In this document: positions 36,524 through 45,189 of the stretch, piece by piece | Numbering within the stretch: position 1 is the first letter of the stretch | How the letters are laid out: every line of letters begins with the position of its first letter | Source of the DNA: Vibrio pacinii DSM 19139 | GTDB lineage: Bacteria; Pseudomonadota; Gammaproteobacteria; Enterobacterales; Vibrionaceae | Reading direction: 5' to 3' | Length of the DNA stretch: 64,000 nucleotides | Assembly (NCBI RefSeq): GCF_000711795.1 | Contig: NZ_KL543976.1 | Location: 1 to 64,000 of the forward strand | Notes under the pieces: generated by a model | Databases searched by the model: none | What the model saw: only the letters and a program-made list of their open reading frames with translations | What the model was told of the DNA's origin: nothing | Program-made: the position numbers and the translations under genes

Positions 36524-39139
36524 ATGACCAAGGAATGTATTAAAACTGCCTGTCCATATTGCGGTGTTGGATGTGGTGTCGAAGTCAACCAACTGGGCAT
36601 CACAGGGGACAAAACACATCCTGCCAATCAAGGCGCGCTGTGTGTTAAAGGTTCGGCATTGGCGCAAAGCTTACAAATGCCATCTCGGTTGCTCTATCCG
36701 AGATTAAATGGCCAAGAGATCAGCTGGGATAAAGCCACCGATATTATTGCCAATGCTTACCACAGCGCTGTGACCGAATATGGTGAAGATTCAACCGCCA
36801 TGTATGTCTCTGGTCAACTGCTGACAGAGGACTACTATCTGGCCAACAAGTTTATGAAAGGCTTAGTCGGTAGCGCTAATATCGATACTAATTCTCGATT
36901 ATGTATGTCCTCGGCCGTGGTAGCACATAACCGTGCTTTTGGTGAGGATGTCGTCCCGGTGAACTACAGCGACATTGATAGTGCCGAGTTGATTGTCATT
37001 TGTGGCGCAAATACAGCGTGGACGCATCCGGTTTTGTTCCGCCGCATTCAGCAAGCACGAGAGAACAACCCCCAATTAAAGCTGGTGGTGATTGATCCTA
37101 GAGAGACGGTTACCGCTCAGCAGGCGGATCTTCATTTGGCTATCAGCAATGATGGTGATTGTGACTTGTTCAATGGTCTAGTGCGTTATTTACGAGACAC
37201 TAACGGTTTGAATCAGGCATACATCGACGCACATACCACAGGGTTTGATTTGGTGGCGAAGCAAGTGATGTCTGGCCAATACACGTTCAATCAATTGAGT
37301 GAAACGTTGCAACTGAGTGTGGAGCAATTGAGAACCTTCTACCGCTGGTTTGCCGATAACAAGCGGGTTATCACCCTGTTTTGTCAGGGCGTCAATCAAT
37401 CACAGTCTGGATCTGATAAAGCGAATGCGATCATTAATGCCCATTTAGCTACGGGCAAGATCGGTTATCAGGGCGCTGGGCCGTTCTCAATAACTGGCCA
37501 ACCGAATGCGATGGGAGGGCGTGAAGTTGGCGGATTGGCAAATCAACTGGCGATTCATCGTGGTTTTGATCCCCAGTCGATTCAACTAATAAGCGACTTT
37601 TGGCAAACCTCACGTGTTGCTCGTAAGCCTGGGCTGAAAGCAGTCGATATGTTTGAAGCGGTTGAACGAGGTGACATTAAAGTTATTTGGATTATGGCGA
37701 CCAACCCGGTTGTCTCTATGCCTGATAATCTGTTCGTCCGTCGGGCATTGGAAAAGTGCCCAATGGTGATTGTTTCTGATATCACGGTTGATTCGGATAT
37801 CGCCCAATATGCCAACTTGTTATTACCTGCCGCTGGTTGGAGTGAGAAGCAGGGCATGGTGACGAACTCTGATCGGATGTTAACGCGTCAGCGTCAATTT
37901 ATTGCAGCGCAAGGTGAAGCCAAGTCTGATTGGCGAGCGATAAGTGAAGTTGCTGCAAAATTATCACTGTTGCTCAAGCAGGAAAACGGTTTTGATTTCC
38001 AATCAGAAGTGGACGTCTTTCGCGAATATGCGGCCATGACCGGGTTAAACAGTGACAGCGGGTTATTACTCGATTTGTCTCAGTTTGATGCGATCAGCGC
38101 GCAGGAGTACCAGGATTGGCAACCTCAACGGTGGGGAGGAGAGCGCCCGTTCGCAGATGGTCAGTTTAGTTACCCTGATGGTAAAGCGCGATTTGTTGTC
38201 ACTCAAGAGCGTGATGAAACACCTCAAGACACATGGTGGCTAAATACGGGACGTCAAAGGGATCAGTGGCACACCATGACTCGCACGGGGCATATTGCCC
38301 ACTTAGCGGCTAGCGAACCTGAGCCTACCGTGTATTTAAATAGTCGTTGCGCTGCTTATTTAGGCGTTAAAGAAGGCGAAGTTGTCGCGCTTTCTGCTCA
38401 TCAATCCTTGCATCGCATTGTGACTAAAGTCGCCATCGATACAGGGTTTGGCGACAAACAGCTATTCATGTCGATGCACTGGGCGGGCAAATATGGCCAA
38501 AATACTCAGGTTAATGCAATATTAAGCCGCGACGTCGATCCGCACTCAGGTCAGCCGGCGTTTAAGTCTCAAGCGGTTTCCATCGCGCCAATTGATGTCA
38601 AATGTTATGGGTTATTTCTCGGAGAGCAATTTAATCCTGAGCCCAAGCTTTATCAGTCATTCCAAAGTGAGCAGCACACTGGCATCTGGCGTTTTGCCGA
38701 TACGGCGTACGTTGAGCAAAATGACCATCTAAGTTTGGGCATTAACCAATCACAACGCAGAGTCGTGCTCGATCTTGCAAGTGGATGGCTTGCAGTCGGT
38801 ATTGATGATGCGGGCGAGCAGCAGATTGTTCGCTCGCTGATGATTGTCTCAACTCAACCTTTGGCGTCGAATGCGTCTCAGCTGGCAGGTTTGATTGGCA
38901 GGCCGCTACGTTTTTCTGAACTACTGAGCATCGTCGCACAAGAGGAGACCAGTGAGTTGGTCTGCAGCTGCTTTAGAGTGAGCGATACACAGATACAGCG
39001 TGCATTGCAAAGCGGCGATTGTGACAGCGTCAGTCAGCTTCAAAATAAGCTGAAATGTGGTTCAAACTGTGGCTCGTGTTTACCTCAAATTAGTGCTTTG
39101 GTTAAACAGCACAACCAAGCTCGTGTCGTTAATCAATAG
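36524..39139 (+). CDS. nasA: Assimilatory nitrate reductase catalytic subunit
   Basis: This molybdopterin enzyme reduces nitrate to nitrite in the cytoplasm. The 871-residue protein has an N-terminal 4Fe-4S site (CPYCGVGC from Cys10, then LCVKG), the molybdopterin oxidoreductase core (MYVSGQLLTEDYYLANKFMKGL, QPNAMGGREVGG, WSEKQGMVTNSDRM) and the dinucleotide-binding domain (about 560-700). A C-terminal BFD-like 2Fe-2S domain (CSCFRVSD to CGSNCGSC, about 812-858) is present, as in Nas enzymes. No separate NADH-dependent electron-transfer subunit is adjacent. GAGGAGCGAGAA precedes the start. Confidence 0.93.
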   Translation: MTKECIKTACPYCGVGCGVEVNQLGITGDKTHPANQGALCVKGSALAQSLQMPSRLLYPRLNGQEISWDKATDIIANAYHSAVTEYGEDSTAMYVSGQLLTEDYYLANKFMKGLVGSANIDTNSRLCMSSAVVAHNRAFGEDVVPVNYSDIDSAELIVICGANTAWTHPVLFRRIQQARENNPQLKLVVIDPRETVTAQQADLHLAISNDGDCDLFNGLVRYLRDTNGLNQAYIDAHTTGFDLVAKQVMSGQYTFNQLSETLQLSVEQLRTFYRWFADNKRVITLFCQGVNQSQSGSDKANAIINAHLATGKIGYQGAGPFSITGQPNAMGGREVGGLANQLAIHRGFDPQSIQLISDFWQTSRVARKPGLKAVDMFEAVERGDIKVIWIMATNPVVSMPDNLFVRRALEKCPMVIVSDITVDSDIAQYANLLLPAAGWSEKQGMVTNSDRMLTRQRQFIAAQGEAKSDWRAISEVAAKLSLLLKQENGFDFQSEVDVFREYAAMTGLNSDSGLLLDLSQFDAISAQEYQDWQPQRWGGERPFADGQFSYPDGKARFVVTQERDETPQDTWWLNTGRQRDQWHTMTRTGHIAHLAASEPEPTVYLNSRCAAYLGVKEGEVVALSAHQSLHRIVTKVAIDTGFGDKQLFMSMHWAGKYGQNTQVNAILSRDVDPHSGQPAFKSQAVSIAPIDVKCYGLFLGEQFNPEPKLYQSFQSEQHTGIWRFADTAYVEQNDHLSLGINQSQRRVVLDLASGWLAVGIDDAGEQQIVRSLMIVSTQPLASNASQLAGLIGRPLRFSELLSIVAQEETSELVCSCFRVSDTQIQRALQSGDCDSVSQLQNKLKCGSNCGSCLPQISALVKQHNQARVVNQ

Positions 39140-39149
39140 GAATGCGGAT

Positions 39150-40034
39150 ATGAAAATGCAACAGCAACAGCTAGATAAAGAAGGCGCTGAAATGAGTTTA
39201 CGTGGTGCAGGATTCAGTCAACACCACTATGCCTGGCACTCTAACAGTAGTAACCAAGCCCAAACGACAGCCAAGCAAGGGCGGGTGTTTCTTGTCGGCG
39301 CTGGGCCAAATGATCCTGAACTGCTGACCGTTAAAGCGATGAAGTCGATCCAAGTAGCAGACGCGATTGTCTATGATCGACTGGTTAACCGAGAAATTTT
39401 ACAACTTGCTGCGCCGGATTGTCAGTTAGTTTATGTTGGCAAACGTTGTGGGCAAGCTAGCTTAAAGCAAGCGGAAATTAGCCAGATCTTGGTCGAACTG
39501 GCATCACTTGGGAAAAACGTGGTGCGCCTTAAAGGTGGCGATCCCTTTATTTTTGGTCGTGGTGGAGAAGAAGGGCTTGAACTTGCCAAACACAATATTG
39601 ACTTTGAGGTTATCCCAGGCATCACTGCAGCGATTGGTTGTGCGGCATCGTCCTATATACCGCTGACTCATCGAGAGTTGGCACGCAGCGTAACGTTTGT
39701 GACGGGGCAAGTGGTAACGGGCGCACTACCTGCGTGGTCTCAGCTTGTTGGTGCTGGGCAGACACTGGTGTTTTACATGGGATTAGAAAAAGCATCACAA
39801 ATCCAGTGTGGTTTGATCGAGCATGGTTTAAGATCTGACTTCCCACTGGCGATCATCACACATGGCTGCAGTCGTCAGCAGCAGGTGTATGTATCAACTT
39901 TAAGTGAGTTGACCGAAAAAGCGCTGCAACTTAAAGGGGTAAGTCCAGCATTGATTATCTTAGGCGAAGTGGTCAAACTGCGTAAAGAATTGAATAAGAC
40001 CGTCGAGTCAGTGATTTCACACGAGGTAATATGA
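39150..40034 (+). CDS. cobA: Uroporphyrinogen-III C-methyltransferase
   Basis: The enzyme makes precorrin-2 for sirohaem, the cofactor of nitrite reductase NirB encoded downstream. The 294-residue SAM-dependent methylase has GRVFLVGAGPNDPELLTVKA (about residues 41-60), VYDRLVN, VRLKGGDPFIFGRGGEE (about 125-141) and the GITAAIGCAASSYIPLTHR box. A poorly conserved 40-residue N-terminus precedes the domain. ATG 39150 has AGGAATGCG upstream. The stop overlaps the next start by 4 bp. Confidence 0.93.
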   Translation: MKMQQQQLDKEGAEMSLRGAGFSQHHYAWHSNSSNQAQTTAKQGRVFLVGAGPNDPELLTVKAMKSIQVADAIVYDRLVNREILQLAAPDCQLVYVGKRCGQASLKQAEISQILVELASLGKNVVRLKGGDPFIFGRGGEEGLELAKHNIDFEVIPGITAAIGCAASSYIPLTHRELARSVTFVTGQVVTGALPAWSQLVGAGQTLVFYMGLEKASQIQCGLIEHGLRSDFPLAIITHGCSRQQQVYVSTLSELTEKALQLKGVSPALIILGEVVKLRKELNKTVESVISHEVI

Positions 40035-40990
40035 GCACAATATTGGATTGCATTCGCACAGTAGGCCGAGGAGAGCGTGGTCGTAAGCCACTAACCTTTA
40101 ATCAGGCTTATCAAGTTATGGATGAGTATCTCAGCGGTCAATGTGGCGATGATCAAATGGCGATGCTGCTGATGCTGATCCGTGTACAAAATGAGACCAA
40201 GCAGGAGATCGCCGGATTTGTTAAAGCCTTTCAGTCACGGGTGCCAAATCTTGGTGCAGATATCGACTGGCCATGTTATGCGGGCAAACGGCGCAGTGCA
40301 GGCCAGCCATGGCACTTACTTGCGGCAAAAATTCTTGCTGATGATGGGTTTAAGGTGTTGTTGCACGGCTATCACGATAGACCCGCAGGTCGGTTACATG
40401 CCGAAGACTATTTACAGGCGTTAGACATAGAACTAGCCGACTCTGTGCAACACGCCGAGCAACTGCTTAACTTTTATTGTATTGCGTATTTACCACTTGA
40501 TCGGTTTGCTCCTCAGGCTGAAACCATGATTGGTTGGAAAAATCGTTACGGTTTGCGCACTCCGATCAATACGGTTGTGCGTGCACTTAACCCTGGTGGG
40601 GCGCGACTGGGTATTCGCGGTAGTTTCCATCCAGGGTTTCAGCAACTTCATGCTGAAGTTGAAAGTGAGATCGGGTTAACTCAACATGCGGTGGTCTCAT
40701 TTAAAGGCCAATCGGGTGAGTCGGAGTACAATCCTAAAGTCAGTCAGACGGTGTGGGTGAGCAGTGCCAACGGGGTTGAGTCGCACTACTGGACTGAGCG
40801 CTTGTTAACAGAGATCCCGTTGCCGAAAAGATGTGTGTTTGCAACGGCGATCGAAGAGCAAAAAATGATGGCCAATACGGTGGTTGCAACGATGGCTGCG
40901 ATTTTGTTTGCTGAGTTTAACGACTATGAGCAGGCCTTTGAGAAAGCTTACTCGTTGTGGACCGGCTACTGCGATTCTTCTGAATTCTAA
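40031..40990 (+). CDS. Glycosyl transferase family 3 protein (YbiB/TrpD2-like)
   Basis: The 319-residue protein resembles anthranilate phosphoribosyltransferase: an N-terminal helical domain (LTFNQAYQVMDEYLSGQCGDDQMAMLLMLIRV) and a phosphoribosyl-type domain. YbiB-like proteins lack anthranilate pathway activity and have been reported to bind nucleic acid. ATGA overlap with cobA ties it to the nas unit, a recurring neighbour in gammaproteobacterial nitrate loci by my recollection. Its function there is unknown. Confidence 0.8.
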   Translation: MSTILDCIRTVGRGERGRKPLTFNQAYQVMDEYLSGQCGDDQMAMLLMLIRVQNETKQEIAGFVKAFQSRVPNLGADIDWPCYAGKRRSAGQPWHLLAAKILADDGFKVLLHGYHDRPAGRLHAEDYLQALDIELADSVQHAEQLLNFYCIAYLPLDRFAPQAETMIGWKNRYGLRTPINTVVRALNPGGARLGIRGSFHPGFQQLHAEVESEIGLTQHAVVSFKGQSGESEYNPKVSQTVWVSSANGVESHYWTERLLTEIPLPKRCVFATAIEEQKMMANTVVATMAAILFAEFNDYEQAFEKAYSLWTGYCDSSEF

Positions 40991-41048
40991 TTGTTGGCAC
41001 ATTCCTTGTTATGTCTCTTGTAGATAGAGAGATAAACAAGGAATGTTA

Positions 41049-41630
41049 ATGAACAACAAACTCTCCAAAAAACCACTGATTATTTGTAGCGACCGTGTAG
41101 AAGAGCAGGTTCGCTTAACCACATTGCTTGCGTCAAATTACGACAATTTGCTTACCTGTCATTTTGGTCAACTTGAACTGATGTTAAGCCAAGAGCCCTG
41201 CGCGATTGTGGTCGCAGGTTGGCTCTCTCCTTGCGCTGAATTGAGAGTAATCATCGAATTATGTGCTTTAAAAAGCCATCCACTGTTGGTGGTGCTTAAA
41301 CAATTAAAGTCCAATGATATGAATCGTTTACCTGAAGCAATGGATTACGTTTTGTTGCCTGCAGATTCACAGTTTTCGCTTGAGCCTTGGATTGAGCATG
41401 CGAGTAATCTTCGCCGCACGGTGGCAAGCTATCAGCAACAGATCAGTAAGCTTAAGCATCAAATCGAAGATCGTAAAGTGATTGAAAAAGCCAAAGGTCT
41501 GTTGATGAAGATGCAGCAAGTCGATGAAGACACCGCCTACCAAGCCATGCGTAAATCAGCGATGCAATCAAGCCAATCATTGGCGCAGGTCGCGAAAAAT
41601 CTGTTACACACCTTACAAGCGTTTAAATAA
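41049..41630 (+). CDS. nasT: NasT-like ANTAR antiterminator with degenerate receiver
   Basis: The 193-residue protein has a receiver-like domain (about 1-115), a coiled-coil linker (LRRTVASYQQQISKLKHQIED) and a C-terminal ANTAR domain (about 135-190: RKVIEKAKGLLMKMQQVDEDTAYQAMRKSAM). ANTAR proteins bind paired hexaloop hairpins and prevent transcription termination. The receiver lacks the usual phospho-acceptor Asp: the strand reads AIVVAGWLSP. It is therefore not expected to be phosphorylated. The likely target is the leader just downstream. ATG 41049 is preferred over 41043 for its AAGGA spacing. Confidence 0.85.
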   Translation: MNNKLSKKPLIICSDRVEEQVRLTTLLASNYDNLLTCHFGQLELMLSQEPCAIVVAGWLSPCAELRVIIELCALKSHPLLVVLKQLKSNDMNRLPEAMDYVLLPADSQFSLEPWIEHASNLRRTVASYQQQISKLKHQIEDRKVIEKAKGLLMKMQQVDEDTAYQAMRKSAMQSSQSLAQVAKNLLHTLQAFK

Positions 41631-41756
41631 AGGACTAACACTTTAGGGTTATGAGAAAAAATCCGCATTGGTGCGTGGTGCACTATGAGTAAGCAGGTTA
41701 ATACAGTAGGGGCATGGGAATTCCATTAAGTTATTGATAAATAAAAGTTAAATAAC

Positions 41757-41773
41757 TTGGCACGTTACTTGGA
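41757..41773 (+). promoter_or_regulatory. Sigma-54-like promoter of the nitrate transporter operon
   Basis: TTGGCACGTTACTTGGA has a perfect -24 block, but the -12 dinucleotide reads GG instead of GC at the required 10-nt distance. GGTGCG and GGTGCAC half-sites at 41670-41682 could bind NtrC. Confidence 0.6.
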
Positions 41774-41820
41774 ACAGTCTCTTCAGCAATAAACACAATT
41801 TGTTCAAAACCCTACCTGGC

Positions 41821-41857
41821 ATTATCAACGGCGGTAATCAAAGGAAGCAATGGCGCT
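41821..41857 (+). ncRNA. Candidate ANTAR-binding tandem hexaloop motif in the nas leader
   Basis: Hairpin P1 is ATTATC-AACGGC-GGTAAT (41821-41838), 6 bp with one wobble. P2 is AGC-AATGGC-GCT (41846-41857), only 3 bp. Both loops are hexaloops with A at position 1 and G at 4, the ANTAR consensus, and they are 7 nt apart. P2 uses the 5' arm of the following terminator, so the two structures exclude each other. Confidence 0.65.
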
Positions 41858-41890
41858 ACGACTCTTAGGAGACGTAGCGCTTTTTTATTT
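41853..41890 (+). terminator. Leader intrinsic terminator before the nitrate transporter genes
   Basis: GCGCTACG and CGTAGCGC pair (41853-41860 with 41873-41880), with an inner CTC/GAG extension, followed by TTTTTTATTT. It stands between the promoter and the first gene, so transcription must read through it. This is the hallmark of antitermination control. Confidence 0.88.
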
Positions 41891-41901
41891 GGAGAAAAGT
41901 T

Positions 41902-43275
41902 ATGAAATGGACGTCACTGATAAAACAATCGGCATTGGCCTTAACATTGACCTCGAGCTTGTATGGCCCGTTGTCATGGGCGCAAGTCGGTGAGCCTGAG
42001 ATCGAAGACTTAACGTTTGGTTTCATTAAGCTGACCGATATGGCACCGCTAGCGATCGCCTACGAGAAAGGTTTTTTTGAAGATGAAGGTTTATACGTCA
42101 CCTTAGAATCTCAGGCCAATTGGAAAGTTTTGCTTGATAGAGTGATTGATGGTGAGTTGGATGGTGCACATATGTTATCGGGCCAACCGCTAGGTGCGAC
42201 GATAGGTATCGGCACCCAAGCTGAGGTGATTACTGCTTTTAGTATGGATTTGAACGGCAACGCGATTACCGTATCAAATAAAACGTGGCAACAAATGAAA
42301 CCACATATCGCCAAGCAAGCCGATGGCAAACCCGTTCACCCGATTAAAGCAGATGCGCTTAAACCCGTCGTTGAAGGTTACTTAGATCAAGGTAAGCCTT
42401 TCAAAATGGGGATGGTTTTTCCGGTTTCTACCCATAACTACGAGCTGCGTTATTGGTTAGCCGCAGGTGGCATACACCCTGGTTACTATGCCCCACAAGC
42501 TGGCGATAATAGTGGTCAACTTAATGCCGATGTACTGCTTAGTGTAACGCCACCACCACAGATGCCTGCGACGATGGAAGCGGGAACGATTGAGGGCTAT
42601 TGCGTTGGTGAACCATGGAATCAGCAAGCGGTGTTTAAAGGCATTGGCACCCCAGTGGTGACAGATTACGAAATCTGGAAAAACAATCCTGAGAAAGTGT
42701 TTGGCGTGTCGAAAAGCTGGGCTGAAAAGTACCCCAACACACATATTCGCGTTGTCAAAGCGCTGATCCGCGCCGCGTACTGGTTGGATGAAAATAACAA
42801 CGCTAATCGCGCTGAAGCAGTCAAACTACTGGCTAAAAGTGAGTACGTTGGTGCGGATTATGAAGTGATTGCCAACTCAATGACAGGCACGTTTGAATAT
42901 GAAAAAGGCGACGTTCGCGAAGTGCCAGACTTTAACGTTTTCTTTCGCTACAACGCGACGTTCCCATACTACAGCGATGCGATCTGGTATCTCACTCAAA
43001 TGCGTCGTTGGGGCCAAATCGCCGAAGAAAAACCGGATGATTGGTACATGAACATCGCTAAACAAGTTTACCGACCAGATATCTATCAGCAAGCGGCTCA
43101 AGCTTTGGTTGAAGATGGTGTGCTGAGCGGTAAAGACTTTCCTGACTTTTCGCAGCAAGACGGTTTTCGCGCTCCGCAAACTCACTTTATCGACAATATT
43201 GTTTATGACGGACGCACGCCCAACGCTTATTTGAAAAAGTTCGCGATTGGTCTCAAGGGTAAAGATAAGGTTTAA
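41902..43275 (+). CDS. nasF: Nitrate ABC transporter substrate-binding protein
   Basis: The 457-residue NrtA/NasF-type protein has a signal peptide (residues 1-27, cleaved near PLSWA|Q) and a periplasmic binding fold. [29 protein letters not shown] opens the domain, and [22 protein letters not shown] (about 173-194) and [14 protein letters not shown] line the site. It binds nitrate or nitrite for the downstream permease and ATPase. Expression is probably controlled by the leader terminator and NasT. GGAGAAAAGTT precedes the start. Confidence 0.92.
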   Translation: MKWTSLIKQSALALTLTSSLYGPLSWAQVGEPEIEDLTFGFIKLTDMAPLAIAYEKGFFEDEGLYVTLESQANWKVLLDRVIDGELDGAHMLSGQPLGATIGIGTQAEVITAFSMDLNGNAITVSNKTWQQMKPHIAKQADGKPVHPIKADALKPVVEGYLDQGKPFKMGMVFPVSTHNYELRYWLAAGGIHPGYYAPQAGDNSGQLNADVLLSVTPPPQMPATMEAGTIEGYCVGEPWNQQAVFKGIGTPVVTDYEIWKNNPEKVFGVSKSWAEKYPNTHIRVVKALIRAAYWLDENNNANRAEAVKLLAKSEYVGADYEVIANSMTGTFEYEKGDVREVPDFNVFFRYNATFPYYSDAIWYLTQMRRWGQIAEEKPDDWYMNIAKQVYRPDIYQQAAQALVEDGVLSGKDFPDFSQQDGFRAPQTHFIDNIVYDGRTPNAYLKKFAIGLKGKDKV

Positions 43276-43343
43276 CCACTTGGTTAGAGGGACGTTTTGT
43301 CCCTCACTGAATTATCACAAACAAGGATGTATGAGGAGTCGTT

Positions 43344-44312
43344 ATGTCGAGTAATGTTATCTCTCTAATACCTACACGCGAGGCAATGGCGAGTAAAAGT
43401 AAAGCGATATTATTGCCATTGATCGGAATCTTGGTGTTCCTAATGATGTGGCACTTTAGTGCTCGTCAAGTAGAAACGTCACTGGGAACACTGCCTGGAC
43501 CGGCACAAACCTATCAACAATTTAGCAATCTGGTTGTGGAGCACTGGGATGAGCGATCCAAAGGGGTGGCGTTCATTGAGCGTCAAGAAAAACGTAATGC
43601 GGCAAAGCTTGCCAAAGATCCAGATGCGCAAGTAAAGCTGCGCCCCTATACGGGCAAACCGACCTTTTTCGACCAGATTGTGACCAGCTTAGTCACAGTG
43701 GCAAGTGGCTTTGTACTCGCCACTGTCATTGCGATTCCGTTGGGCATCATTTTGGGGTTAAATCAAGCTGCATATCAAGCATTTAACCCAATTATTCAAC
43801 TGCTTAAGCCCGTTTCTCCACTGGCTTGGCTACCGATTGTCACCATGGTCGTTAGCGCAACTTATGTCAGCGATGATCCGATGTTTGCCAAGTCGTTTAT
43901 TAACTCACTGTTAACGGTTGCCCTATGTAGCTTGTGGCCAACTCTTATTAATACCGCTGTCGGGGTGACCAGTGTCGACAAAGACCTCATCAATGTGAGT
44001 AAGGTGCTGCAACTCTCTTGGTGGCGCCACATTAGGATTATTTTGCTGCCTTCTGCAGTACCGATGATTTTCACCGGTTTGCGGTTGTCACTTGGTATCG
44101 CTTGGATGGTGTTGATTGCGGCAGAAATGCTGGCGCAAAACCCAGGCCTTGGAAAGTTTGTTTGGGATGAATTTCAAAACGGCAGTTCGGCATCATTGGG
44201 GCGGATTATGGTGGCAGTTATCACGATTGGTCTGATTGGTCTGTTGCTCGATCGCGGTATGTTGCAGCTGCAAAAATGGCTTTCTTGGAATAAACAGCAG
44301 GCATTGCGCTAA
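43344..44312 (+). CDS. nasE: Nitrate ABC transporter permease
   Basis: The 322-residue NrtB/NasE-type inner-membrane protein has about six hydrophobic segments. The binding-protein-dependent permease signature is near the C-terminal third (LRLSLGIAWMVLIAAEMLAQNPGLG). A periplasm-facing insert of about 60 residues follows the first membrane segment (residues about 48-110). GAGGAGTCGTT precedes the start. It is co-directional with the binding protein and ATPase genes. Confidence 0.92.
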   Translation: MSSNVISLIPTREAMASKSKAILLPLIGILVFLMMWHFSARQVETSLGTLPGPAQTYQQFSNLVVEHWDERSKGVAFIERQEKRNAAKLAKDPDAQVKLRPYTGKPTFFDQIVTSLVTVASGFVLATVIAIPLGIILGLNQAAYQAFNPIIQLLKPVSPLAWLPIVTMVVSATYVSDDPMFAKSFINSLLTVALCSLWPTLINTAVGVTSVDKDLINVSKVLQLSWWRHIRIILLPSAVPMIFTGLRLSLGIAWMVLIAAEMLAQNPGLGKFVWDEFQNGSSASLGRIMVAVITIGLIGLLLDRGMLQLQKWLSWNKQQALR

Positions 44313-44324
44313 AAGGAGTTTTCT

Positions 44325-45179
44325 ATGTCTAAACCATTACTCGACCTTACCCAATTAGGGATGCGCTTTCCAACCAATAATGGCGAATTTATCGCACTAA
44401 AAAATGTCAACTTAGCGATCAATAAAGGCGAGTTCATTTCGTTAATTGGTCACTCTGGTTGTGGGAAGTCGACAGTGCTTAATTTAGTCGCCGGGCTCAA
44501 TTTACCGACCGATGGTGGTGTCATCGTCGATGGGCGAGAGGTTAGCGGTCCGGGCCCCGAGCGAGCGGTTGTATTTCAAAATCACTCATTACTACCTTGG
44601 TTAACCGTGTATCAAAACGTTGAGCTGGCGGTGAAACAGATTGCGGCCAAGCACGCCGGTCAGCAGGAAATGAAAGGTTGGATTCAACACCAAGTGGATC
44701 ACTACCTCGACTTGATTCAGATGTCTCATGCGGCGGACAAAAAGCCCGATGAAATTTCAGGAGGAATGAAGCAGCGTGTAGGTATTGCACGGGCGTTAGC
44801 ACTCAAGCCGAAAGTGTTATTGATGGATGAACCGTTTGGTGCACTTGATGCGTTAACGCGCGCACACCTGCAAGATTCTTTAATGAAAATACAGGCAGAG
44901 CTAAATAATACCGTGATCATGATTACTCATGATGTAGATGAAGCGGTGCTGCTCTCAGACAAAATAGTGATGATGACCAATGGCCCAGCGGCAACCATCG
45001 GCGAAGTATTATCGGTCGATCTGCCAAGGCCACGTGATCGTGTCGCGCTTGCGGAAGATTCACGCTATCAAAAGTATCGACAATCGGTATTGCGTTTTTT
45101 GTATGAAAAACAGTCGAAGTCGGTGGCACCTGTTGTGAGTCACCAATCCGCAGCCGATGTGTCTGCCAAGTTAGCCTAA
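44325..45179 (+). CDS. nasD: Nitrate ABC transporter ATP-binding protein
   Basis: The 284-residue ATPase shows Walker A GHSGCGKST (about residues 43-51), the Q-loop in VFQNHSLLPWLT, the signature ISGGMKQRVGIARALALKP (about 146-164), Walker B VLLMDEPFGALD and the H-loop ITHDVDEA. It powers import through the permease. It resembles the NrtD/NasD class, lacking the extra binding-protein domain of NrtC. Confidence 0.93.
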   Translation: MSKPLLDLTQLGMRFPTNNGEFIALKNVNLAINKGEFISLIGHSGCGKSTVLNLVAGLNLPTDGGVIVDGREVSGPGPERAVVFQNHSLLPWLTVYQNVELAVKQIAAKHAGQQEMKGWIQHQVDHYLDLIQMSHAADKKPDEISGGMKQRVGIARALALKPKVLLMDEPFGALDALTRAHLQDSLMKIQAELNNTVIMITHDVDEAVLLSDKIVMMTNGPAATIGEVLSVDLPRPRDRVALAEDSRYQKYRQSVLRFLYEKQSKSVAPVVSHQSAADVSAKLA

Positions 45180-45189
45180 GGAGAGAACT

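Noticed and set aside
41762..41779. GTT-ACTTGG-AAC as a further ANTAR hexaloop
   Set aside because: The loop has T instead of G at position 4 and it overlaps the sigma-54-like promoter, upstream of the expected transcript start.
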